Positions 1-5,890 of a stretch of 8,064 nt of DNA are shown here, piece after piece; the first letter of the stretch is position 1; each line of letters starts with the position of its first letter. The position numbers were made by a program, and so were the translations under genes. The stretch is from XYA12-FULL-58-9 sp001798605 (lineage in GTDB: Bacteria; Myxococcota; XYA12-FULL-58-9). The DNA lies in the NCBI GenBank assembly GCA_036736205.1, contig DAINMX010000278.1:1-8064 (forward strand), in the 5' to 3' direction. A model generated the notes under the pieces. That model had not been told where the DNA came from. It made no database searches and saw only the letters and a list, made by a program, of their open reading frames with translations.

Positions 1-517
1 GGTCGACCTCGGAGCCACCTACATCGGTAAGTGAAAGAGACATACCCAAACGGCCATGGAACCCTTGTTTGAAGTGGAGGAGTTGCACCGACCGCCGCCG
101 TGTTTTGGCGAGAATGCTCTTTTGGTGTTTCCAGGCTATTGCTGTCTTGAGCGCACTTTCGACCGCAGCCCAATCGTTTTCGGCAAACTGCAGGTGTGCA
201 AATTCGCCGCCGAGAGGGACGATATCAAAGGTCTCTGCGAATTGCGCATGCTCACGGTTGTGAGTTTCGCAGTTGACCGGTCTGTGCATCGCGAGCCGGC
301 CGAGATTCTCCAAAAACTCGGGGTCCCTGAGTTTGGGATGATTGTAACCGAGAGACGTTGAGGTGCCGTAACCGGCAAAATCGATGAACTCTTTGCCCGA
401 GAGGCCATCGGCGAGGTATGAGCCACCGCTGTTTTTCAGATCGCACGCGATAGGAAAGGAACCCGGGATGGTCAGGTCCGCTCTTGCTCGTCGTCCGCCG
501 AAACCACTGGGGAACAT
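1..517 (-). CDS. lat: L-lysine 6-aminotransferase (lysine epsilon-aminotransferase), N-terminal part, cut by left edge
   Basis: Class III PLP-dependent aminotransferase that moves the epsilon-amino group of lysine to 2-oxoglutarate, giving alpha-aminoadipate semialdehyde and glutamate in the cytosol (EC 2.6.1.36 family). The minus-strand frame is open from 556 to the left edge. The ATG at 517 is chosen because GAGG lies five bases upstream and the N-terminus then has the family length; 172 residues are visible. Matches to known LATs, from memory: GGSYLADGLSGKEFID (31-46), LGYNHPKL (56-63), DPEFLENL (65-72), FAETF (93-97), AVESALKTA (118-126) and FHGRLGMSLSLT (153-164), where the Phe normally stacks on the PLP ring and the His-Gly-Arg is invariant. 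The catalytic lysine and the arginine/glutamate switch lie off the window. Odd point: residues 114-116 are Asn-Asp-Trp where LATs usually have Gly-Gly-Ala at the PLP phosphate. It follows the saccharopine dehydrogenase by 47 bases and is probably co-transcribed. The family call is firm; activity is less certain because of the loop. Confidence 0.86.
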   Translation of the reverse strand, partial: MFPSGFGGRRARADLTIPGSFPIACDLKNSGGSYLADGLSGKEFIDFAGYGTSTSLGYNHPKLRDPEFLENLGRLAMHRPVNCETHNREHAQFAETFDIVPLGGEFAHLQFAENDWAAVESALKTAIAWKHQKSILAKTRRRSVQLLHFKQGFHGRLGMSLSLTDVGGSEVD

Positions 518-522
518 CACTG

Positions 523-526
523 CCTC
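523..526 (-). promoter_or_regulatory. Shine-Dalgarno sequence of the lysine aminotransferase gene
   Basis: GAGG on the minus strand, five bases before the ATG at 517. A GTG directly precedes that ATG (518-520) and could be used instead, but the spacing favours the ATG. Confidence 0.6.
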
Positions 527-532
527 AGGATT

Positions 533-552
533 GCCGAGAGCCAGCGCTCGGC
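533..552 (-). other. Inverted repeat in the gap between saccharopine dehydrogenase and aminotransferase genes
   Basis: GCCGAG (533-538) and CTCGGC (547-552) form a perfect six-pair GC-rich stem with an eight-base loop. It lies just after the saccharopine dehydrogenase stop and seven bases before the aminotransferase Shine-Dalgarno sequence. No T-run follows on the minus strand, so it does not look like an intrinsic terminator. It may protect or process the message, or be chance. Confidence 0.35.
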
Positions 553-564
553 CATTTCAGGTTT

Positions 565-1884
565 TCAATAGGTCTCCGTCGCTTCGTGACACTTGATATT
601 CATTGTTTCAAGCTCATTGAGAACTGGATCATATAGAGTCGGCATGGTTGGCCGCAGGACCCCTCGCTGAGTAAAACGACCCTCGAGAATCATCTCGGTG
701 GCGATTGCCGCGGGAAGGGAGACAGTGCGCGACATTGATGAGTCTCCGCCTTTGATGCCTTGGTCCACCATTCTTGAGGTGATGTGCACTCGTTTACCGT
801 TGGGATAGCGCGCATCAATTTTGTGCAACAGCACGACCATGTCTTGTTCGCCCGGATTGTAACGTAGCTTGGCGAACATGATTTCAACCAACGCATCAAG
901 GGGGGTGGTTGTTTCCACTTCAAACGGTTTCTCGGAGAGCATCCCAAGCCATTCGAGATTGATGATGGGGGCTGCCTGGGGTGAAACGTTCAGTCTTCGG
1001 GCCGTTGCCGTTCGCAGATCTTCCTGGGGTCCTGCGTCAATCAATCCTCTCACCATGTCGGCGTGGGTCTTGCCTCGGACGTCGATTTCATCGAGCTCGA
1101 GGAGCCCGAGCTGGCGAAAGCTAAACATGGTGTCGCAGAATCCAATGTTGCGCAGGGTGCCGCGAAAGAGGGTCTCGATGTCCTCGAGGCCGTAAATTTC
1201 GCGATAGGTGAGAGAATCACGATTTGGATAGGCTTCAAAGTCGCCAGCACCTTCGACGTAACAGAGATGCATGTCTCTGAACAAGCGGTGTGGTGGTATT
1301 TCGAAAAGTCGCCCACCGACCAGGTAGCGGGCATCGTTGCGGCTCGCCAGCAGCACTCCCCTGGGTGACCAGGAGAACTTGTAGCCAAAGGGATTGTCGT
1401 TGTTGCAAGGGGCAGGCAGGCCACCGCAGTATGATCGGAAAGCGACAACTTTGCCGCCATCCTTTTTGACTGCGTTGATGACCCGCAACGCTGACATGTG
1501 GTCGAGGCCGGGGTCGACGCCAATCTCGTTGAGGAGTGTGACTCCAGCGGCATGGGCGTCGGCGTTGAGTGCCTGCATGGCTGGGGACACGTAGGACGTG
1601 GTTACCATGTGTTTGCGCCGCTCGACGCAAGCCTTTGCCACCAAAGGATGCAGGGCGAATGGCAATAGGCTGACAACAACGTCGCTCTTGTTGATGAGAA
1701 CGCCAAGCTTCAGCTCGTCTTCGAGGTCCAGCAAAATTGCGCGGCCGTTGTCGTATTGTGCGATGAGGTTTTCGACCCCCGCAATTGACAACGCCGCCAC
1801 GGTGACGTCGTGCCCTTTGTCCAGTAGGTAACGAATGAGCGGTTGGGAGACCAAACCCGCACCGAGAACGAGCACATGCTTCAT
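565..1884 (-). CDS. Saccharopine dehydrogenase, glutamate-forming (saccharopine reductase, Lys9 type)
   Basis: Cytosolic enzyme of the Lys9 / C-terminal AASS family. In lysine breakdown it oxidises saccharopine to alpha-aminoadipate semialdehyde and glutamate. The 439 residues match the yeast Lys9 length (about 446). An N-terminal Rossmann fold carries GAGLVSQP at residues 8-15, like the GSGFVAQP of Lys9. Family blocks follow: SLLPFALHP (72-80), TTSYVSPAM (95-103), NEIGVDPGLDH (119-129), SYCGGLPAP (151-159) and NPFGYKFSWSPRGVLL (164-179). Start at ATG 1884, with GGAG five bases upstream. It lies 37 bases after the ketoglutarate reductase gene and 47 before the aminotransferase, so these three are probably one transcript. 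Residues 31-33, just after the second beta strand, are Ala-Leu-Ser instead of the Cys-Arg-Thr of yeast Lys9, which may change NADP versus NAD preference. In this setting it most likely works in the catabolic direction, since the reductase beside it makes saccharopine from lysine. Confidence 0.92.
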   Translation of the reverse strand: MKHVLVLGAGLVSQPLIRYLLDKGHDVTVAALSIAGVENLIAQYDNGRAILLDLEDELKLGVLINKSDVVVSLLPFALHPLVAKACVERRKHMVTTSYVSPAMQALNADAHAAGVTLLNEIGVDPGLDHMSALRVINAVKKDGGKVVAFRSYCGGLPAPCNNDNPFGYKFSWSPRGVLLASRNDARYLVGGRLFEIPPHRLFRDMHLCYVEGAGDFEAYPNRDSLTYREIYGLEDIETLFRGTLRNIGFCDTMFSFRQLGLLELDEIDVRGKTHADMVRGLIDAGPQEDLRTATARRLNVSPQAAPIINLEWLGMLSEKPFEVETTTPLDALVEIMFAKLRYNPGEQDMVVLLHKIDARYPNGKRVHITSRMVDQGIKGGDSSMSRTVSLPAAIATEMILEGRFTQRGVLRPTMPTLYDPVLNELETMNIKCHEATETY

Positions 1885-1921
1885 AAACGCTCCGACGGAA
1901 GGGTTGCGGTTTCAGTGATGC

Positions 1922-3214
1922 TCACGTGTTTGCTCGGAGTGGTTGTTGAAGATACCGATAATTGGGTGTGAGCTCGCCCTTGTGTACGATGACGGCATTC
2001 TTCAAGGGTGCCGGCAACTCCAGAGCATCAAAGTCGGCCTGCCAATCGGCGGAGACCAGAGCGGGCATCATGTCTCGTAGCGTGTTGCCGAAGTATTGCG
2101 ATGCCTCGTGCGGAAGCTCGCAGGGAAGGTTGTCGACTGACATGACTGCGATACCATGACCCTTGGTTCCGGGATATGGCTTGTCGGCATTCGCCTGGTA
2201 CAGAAAGCAGGGTGCGTCGGGTTGAGTTGCGACGAGAGTGATCTCCACCCCGCCGCGAATGTCGCAACTGATGTCGCCGATCACTTGCAGGCGGGTTTGC
2301 CCGGCAGACAGTTGTTTGTCTGCCCAGGTCCGAGTTACGAGGCGGGGATACCGCTCCTCCCAATAGATGGTGTTTACCAGAACGTCGAGGTGAGGGAGAT
2401 AGCTCTCGAACGCCCCGTCGTAGCGTTCAGGATGGTCATAATAGTCTTGCAGCTCGAAAGTATCGTTGGGCGGCCGTGCTCGCACCATGTCCTCTTCTTT
2501 GAAGACGACCTCGATGATGGCTGGCCCCGGTTGATTCGCGGCTATTGGAAGATCCACAACCGCGATCTCCTTCCGGGGGAGGCATGCAAGGATCTCGCGG
2601 GCACCGCGCGAGACGTTGCCGTATCCGGCGATGCCAAAAACCAGTGGCCTGTCGCCCACTGTCATGCGGTTGCCGATGTCGCGTAGGTGCGCCATGGCTG
2701 CATGCAGACCGTCATACTCGTAGGCATGGCGAACCTCTGCGAGCGGCGACTGTATTCCCTGCGCCAGGAGGCGTTCGCCAAGGGCCCAGAGTGTTTCCAG
2801 CATGCCGGCATATCCGGCGTGAATGCCGAAGAAGATTAAACGTTGCCCTTCGTCGTCGACGATTCTCTCGTAGTCAACCAGCGAACATCCCAGCTCCAAC
2901 AAGCGCGCCAGCATTGGCATGTTGTACGGCTGACCCTTGATGACATGAGAGAAAAAGGCATAGGTCTTGTTGGGCCGGAGCAACTTGATAGGCACTTCTT
3001 TGACGGCCATGATGATGTCGGCGGCATCTAAGTTTTCGACTACCTCCGCACCTGCGGCCAGATATGCATTGTCGGGATACACGCGAATCGGCGACGACTG
3101 GACCAGAAATGGAATGCCCTGTTTCGTGAGCGCCGACACGTCCGCCGGGGTGAGAGGTACGCGCCGCTCCCAACGGCTCTTGTCTTCTCTTCGAATGCCA
3201 ACCGCCGTGGCCAC
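1922..3214 (-). CDS. Lysine-ketoglutarate reductase (saccharopine-forming, N-terminal AASS type)
   Basis: Condenses lysine with 2-oxoglutarate and reduces the imine to saccharopine, the first step of the saccharopine pathway. Related to the N-terminal half of animal AASS and, more distantly, to alanine dehydrogenase / transhydrogenase. From the chosen start (430 residues): GIRREDKSRWERRVPLTP (6-23, matching the AASS Arg-Arg-Glu-Asp...Trp-Glu-Arg-Arg block), KTYAFFSHVIKGQ (83-95, holding the conserved Lys and His of the active site region), DYERIVDDEG (114-123), Rossmann loop GYGNVSRG (197-204), INTIYWEERYPRL-type block, GDISCDIRGGVE and SVDNLPCELP near the end. Start: GTG at 3214 has AAGGA seven bases upstream and begins four residues before the family's first block. 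A longer in-frame start, GTG 3271, would add 19 residues with no clear ribosome site. Unlike AASS, it is a separate polypeptide from the dehydrogenase, 37 bases upstream of it in the same order as in the animal fusion. Confidence 0.92.
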   Translation of the reverse strand: MATAVGIRREDKSRWERRVPLTPADVSALTKQGIPFLVQSSPIRVYPDNAYLAAGAEVVENLDAADIIMAVKEVPIKLLRPNKTYAFFSHVIKGQPYNMPMLARLLELGCSLVDYERIVDDEGQRLIFFGIHAGYAGMLETLWALGERLLAQGIQSPLAEVRHAYEYDGLHAAMAHLRDIGNRMTVGDRPLVFGIAGYGNVSRGAREILACLPRKEIAVVDLPIAANQPGPAIIEVVFKEEDMVRARPPNDTFELQDYYDHPERYDGAFESYLPHLDVLVNTIYWEERYPRLVTRTWADKQLSAGQTRLQVIGDISCDIRGGVEITLVATQPDAPCFLYQANADKPYPGTKGHGIAVMSVDNLPCELPHEASQYFGNTLRDMMPALVSADWQADFDALELPAPLKNAVIVHKGELTPNYRYLQQPLRANT

Positions 3215-3221
3215 AGACGGA

Positions 3222-3226
3222 TCCTT
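3222..3226 (-). promoter_or_regulatory. Shine-Dalgarno sequence that sets the reductase start
   Basis: AAGGA on the minus strand with a seven-base spacer to GTG 3214. The longer in-frame alternative at 3271 lacks a comparable site, so this decides the start. Confidence 0.55.
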
Positions 3227-3285
3227 GCTCCCCCGAAGGTGTTTTTTGGCAGCAAATACCACGACAAACACAACTTTCGGCGCTC

Positions 3286-3314
3286 AAGCTACGAGGCCAA
3301 ACGCGCTGAGTCAA
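3286..3314 (-). promoter_or_regulatory. Possible sigma70-type promoter of the lysine catabolic operon
   Basis: On the minus strand TTGACT (3309-3314) is followed after exactly 17 bases by TAGCTT (3286-3291). The -35 box is close to consensus and the -10 box is weak (three of six). Transcription would start near 3279, leaving a leader of about 65 bases before GTG 3214. That would allow the reductase, dehydrogenase and aminotransferase genes to be expressed apart from queE. Assigned by eye only. Confidence 0.35.
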
Positions 3315-3359
3315 GCACATCGCGTAGTATTTGCGGGTTACTTCGGAAGAGTGTGCCGG

Positions 3360-4052
3360 TTACATCGATCGAGCTTGCGCTCCCCAGAGGATCTTGTGTA
3401 GCTGCAACTGAAAGCGAACGGTCAACCTGTCGTCGAGAATCCATCCGGCGAGATCTTTCGCCTCGACGTTGTTCCAAACCGGCCCCATCAGGACATTGCA
3501 GCGTTCGGCCAGGCGGTACCGCCGCAACTGTTGCACGGCCCACTCGTAGTCCTGTCGGTCACCAACCACGAACTTCACCTCATCGGAGGGTGCCAACGCC
3601 TCCACATTGGACCAAAGATTCGACTCGGATTCACCACTGGAAGGCGTCTTGATGTCGACGATCTTTGTTACGCGGGAATCGACAGGGGCTATGTCGAGGG
3701 CACCGTTGGTCTCGAGGAGCACTCGGTGGTCAGCGTCGCACAGTGCGGTGAGCAATGGCAGGGCACCGGGTTGCACCAAGGGCTCACCGCCGGTGAGCTC
3801 GACGAGATTGATTCCCAGCGTACGCACACGCTCTAGGACATCGGCGCGTGACAACACTTCGCCGCCAGCAAAGGCATAACGGGTGTCACAATAGGTGCAG
3901 CGAAGGTTGCATCCCGCAAGACGCAACATGACGCAGGGGCGGCCAACAAACGTCGATTCACCCTGGATGGCGGGGTAAATCTCCGACACCAACAACTCGT
4001 CGTCCTTCAAGGTCGCGAGGGGAAGGAGGCGCTCTCTCCAGGATCTACGCAT
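3360..4052 (-). CDS. queE: 7-carboxy-7-deazaguanine synthase (radical SAM)
   Basis: Converts 6-carboxy-5,6,7,8-tetrahydropterin to 7-carboxy-7-deazaguanine, the ring contraction step toward preQ0 and queuosine in tRNA. It uses a 4Fe-4S cluster, SAM and Mg2+. The 230-residue product is of normal QueE length. Visible: SEIYPAIQGES (23-33, substrate and start-of-domain block), GRPCVMLRLAGC (37-48), cluster motif CNLRCTYC (C48, C52, C55), and TGGEP (87-91), the SAM-binding Gly-Gly-Glu. ATG 4052 is chosen because QueE proteins begin shortly before the EIYPAIQGES block. The frame stays open to 4379, but the added residues overlap the divergent kinase gene and show no family match. There is no purine-rich ribosome site right before the ATG; instead TATAAC sits seven bases upstream, which would suit a leaderless message. 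No queC, queD or queF is in the window. It ends 145 bases before the reductase start. Confidence 0.93.
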   Translation of the reverse strand: MRRSWRERLLPLATLKDDELLVSEIYPAIQGESTFVGRPCVMLRLAGCNLRCTYCDTRYAFAGGEVLSRADVLERVRTLGINLVELTGGEPLVQPGALPLLTALCDADHRVLLETNGALDIAPVDSRVTKIVDIKTPSSGESESNLWSNVEALAPSDEVKFVVGDRQDYEWAVQQLRRYRLAERCNVLMGPVWNNVEAKDLAGWILDDRLTVRFQLQLHKILWGAQARSM

Positions 4053-4172
4053 GGAAGGGTTATAGCCTCGCTGGGGCAAAGGCGTCCACAAGGCAGGGCG
4101 CTTTGGGCATCTTTGGCCTGTCCCGAACCCTTGGACTGGCACCCATGCAGGTCCTGGTGTAAACGAAGCAAC
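4053..4172. promoter_or_regulatory. Divergent promoter region between queE and the deoxynucleoside kinase gene
   Basis: The 120 bases must serve both genes. Toward queE, TATAAC (4059-4064, minus strand) is preceded after 18 bases by TGGACG (4083-4088), placing the start of transcription at or near the first base of the ATG. Toward the kinase, TGTAAA (4158-4163) preceded by TGG resembles an extended -10 box only nine bases before ATG 4173, with no good -35. Both candidates would give leaderless or nearly leaderless messages. These are eye-matches to consensus and could be chance. Confidence 0.3.
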
Positions 4173-4802
4173 ATGAAAGATAAGAGCTTTGTCGCCCTGG
4201 CAGGAAATATTGGCACTGGCAAGACCACCGTGGCCAAACTGCTCAGCCGCCGTTTTGGATTCGAGCTGTTCGACGAGCCAGTGATCGATAACCGTTTTCT
4301 CAAACTCTACTACGGTGCAATGAAACGTTGGTCGTTTACTCTGCAGTTGGAGTTTCTGATCAAGCGGGTGGCGCACCATGAACTAATACAGACGGTGCCG
4401 AAAAGCTGCATCCAAGACCGTACCCTTATTGAGGATCCTGAAATCTTCGCCAAGTATCTGCATGGTCTCGGCCACATGAGTGACGACGAGTTGCAGCTCT
4501 ATCTTGAGTATTTCGATAGACTCAATACGAACATTCGACAGCCGGACAAGATCATCTATCTCCAGTGTCACGAGGTCGATGTTCTACTAAGCAGAATCCA
4601 CACCCGCGGTCGCCAGGAGGAGTCGGGGATGCAATCCGAGTTCCTCGAGGGGTTAGACGGCTATTACCGTGCTTTTCCGGCCGTCGTGAAATCCAAGTAC
4701 GGTGTCGAAGTGATGACCTTCGACGTGACCCATTTCAACGTGCACGATTCCGCGCAGGCCGATGCTTTTCTCGCTCTGGCGGAAGGTTTCTTTGCCGAAT
4801 GA
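4173..4802 (+). CDS. Deoxynucleoside kinase (deoxyadenosine/deoxyguanosine kinase family)
   Basis: Nucleotide salvage enzyme that phosphorylates a deoxynucleoside at the 5' position using ATP. At 209 residues it has the usual length of bacterial dNK/dGK proteins. P-loop GNIGTGKTT at 11-19; DEPV (34-37) with the catalytic-base glutamate E35; FTLQLEFL (55-62) with the base-reading glutamine Q58; DRT (82-84) in place of the usual Asp/Glu-Arg-Ser, followed by the expected LIEDPEIFA; LID region RIHTRGR (141-147) with phosphate-binding arginines. ATG 4173 is eight codons before the P-loop strand, typical of the family; an earlier in-frame ATG at 4113 adds residues without similarity. The ribosome site is poor (GAAG four bases away). 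It is followed after 50 bases by the lysine dehydrogenase-like gene. Which deoxynucleoside it prefers cannot be read from sequence alone. Confidence 0.9.
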   Translation: MKDKSFVALAGNIGTGKTTVAKLLSRRFGFELFDEPVIDNRFLKLYYGAMKRWSFTLQLEFLIKRVAHHELIQTVPKSCIQDRTLIEDPEIFAKYLHGLGHMSDDELQLYLEYFDRLNTNIRQPDKIIYLQCHEVDVLLSRIHTRGRQEESGMQSEFLEGLDGYYRAFPAVVKSKYGVEVMTFDVTHFNVHDSAQADAFLALAEGFFAE

Positions 4803-4835
4803 CGATGGCATCCGGGGGCTCGGATGATCCATCGT
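4802..4835 (+). other. Strong interrupted inverted repeat (hairpin) between kinase and lysine dehydrogenase-like genes
   Basis: ACGATGG (4802-4808) pairs with CCATCGT (4829-4835) and, directly inside, CATCC (4809-4813) pairs with GGATG (4822-4826). This makes twelve pairs with one two-base bulge (4827-4828) and an eight-base loop GGGGGCTC. It begins at the kinase stop codon and ends five bases before the downstream AAGGGG ribosome site. No T-run follows, so it is not a classic terminator. It could modulate read-through, message stability or translation of the second gene, or be an operator. Confidence 0.6.
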
Positions 4836-4852
4836 GAACAAGGGGCGACACC

Positions 4853-5872
4853 ATGAGTAGGATTCTCGTTCTCGGCGGTGGGCAAATGGGCAGCGTCATT
4901 GCCGCCGATCTCGCTACCGACCACAGCGTCACCGTCGCTGATCAAAGGCCTCTCGATATTGTCGGGGTGGAGCCGGTCGTCGCAGATCTGTCTGACGCCA
5001 AGGCAGTTGAGTCCTTGGCGCGAAAGTTCGATTTCGTCGTTGGTGCATTGCCCGCAAACCTCGGGTTTGTCGCGGCCCGTGCCACTGTGGCAGCCGGGAA
5101 GAACTTCGTCGACGTCGCTTTTTTCGCCGAGGATGCTCGTCTACTTCACGATGAAGCGACACGAGCAGGTGTGGCCATCCTTCCCGACTGTGGTTTGGCC
5201 CCAGGGATAAGCAACCTGGTGGCGGGACGCGCGGCTGCTGCAGCACCGAGGCAGAACATTGATATTAGGGTGGGTGGCATCTCGGAAGATCCCGCACGTC
5301 CATTTGGCATCATCGTAACTTGGTCAGTCGCCGATCTCGTTGATGAGTACATCCGCCCAACCCGATACGTCGAGAAGGGCGAGGTCGTCACTGTGTCGGC
5401 CCTAACCGGAGTCGAGCAGATTCACGTCGATGGTGTCGGCGACCTCGAGGCCTTTTTTACCGATGGGTTGCGGACGCTCCTCGAGCTTGATGGCGTCACA
5501 AACATGACCGAGAAGACCATGCGCTGGCCTGGTCACCTCGACCAGATCGCACCCTATCTCGTGAATGGCACTTTGGGCGATGAGATTCGCCGCAGTTGCC
5601 GTGATGGTCGAGACCTGGTGGTGATGGTGATTGACGTTGATGATACGAGAGTGAGCTTGGTCGCAAGAGCTACGGACTCCATGTCAGCCATGGCGCGCAC
5701 GACAGCCCTCACGACGGCGGCCTTCGCTCGTTGGGTTGCCAAAGGAAAATTGAAGGGCGTAGGGGTCATTCCCCCCGAAAAGATCGGTGCTGACCCCGAG
5801 GCTTTTCGTTTCATACTCGAAGACCTCGCCAAACAGGGCATCCATCTTTCGCCGCCGCTGCCGTTCATTTGA
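4853..5872 (+). CDS. Lysine 6-dehydrogenase-like protein (saccharopine dehydrogenase superfamily)
   Basis: Probably oxidises the epsilon-amino group of lysine with NAD+, giving alpha-aminoadipate semialdehyde and ammonia (EC 1.4.1.18 family). N-terminal Rossmann motif GGGQMG (8-13), with D30 after the second strand (VTVADQRP), which normally favours NAD over NADP. Blocks resembling Geobacillus lysine 6-dehydrogenase, recalled from memory: PDCGLAPGISN (111-121), RVGGI (139-143), GDLEAFFTDGLRTL (196-209) and near the C-terminus AMARTTALTTAA and GVIPPEKIG. At 339 residues it is shorter than the roughly 370-385 of characterised enzymes; the missing part appears to lie in the C-terminal domain, after about residue 230. 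Start ATG 4853 has AAGGGG seven bases upstream. It follows the kinase gene by 50 bases on the same strand and is divergent from the saccharopine genes. Other members of the superfamily act on different amino acids, so the substrate is inferred from similarity and from the neighbouring lysine genes. Confidence 0.78.
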   Translation: MSRILVLGGGQMGSVIAADLATDHSVTVADQRPLDIVGVEPVVADLSDAKAVESLARKFDFVVGALPANLGFVAARATVAAGKNFVDVAFFAEDARLLHDEATRAGVAILPDCGLAPGISNLVAGRAAAAAPRQNIDIRVGGISEDPARPFGIIVTWSVADLVDEYIRPTRYVEKGEVVTVSALTGVEQIHVDGVGDLEAFFTDGLRTLLELDGVTNMTEKTMRWPGHLDQIAPYLVNGTLGDEIRRSCRDGRDLVVMVIDVDDTRVSLVARATDSMSAMARTTALTTAAFARWVAKGKLKGVGVIPPEKIGADPEAFRFILEDLAKQGIHLSPPLPFI

Positions 5873-5890
5873 GGCGATTCCGGGTCTACT

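Noticed and set aside
56..361. Plus-strand ORF of 101 codons at the left end, and minus-strand ORFs 136-426 and 252-446
   Set aside because: They lie over the lysine aminotransferase frame, which has strong family motifs. Their translations have shadow-like composition and no match.
1050..1553. Minus-strand ORF of 167 codons in another frame
   Set aside because: Lies inside the saccharopine dehydrogenase gene, whose frame shows clear family motifs throughout.
2156..2686. Plus-strand ORF of 176 codons
   Set aside because: Antisense to the lysine-ketoglutarate reductase gene; no ribosome site and no family features.
4053..4379. N-terminal extension of queE up to 4379
   Set aside because: It would overlap the divergent kinase gene, and the extra 109 residues have no QueE similarity; the family starts near ATG 4052.
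5873..5890. Bidirectional terminator in the 18-base gap between convergent genes
   Set aside because: No hairpin with a T-run can be drawn in or around the gap.
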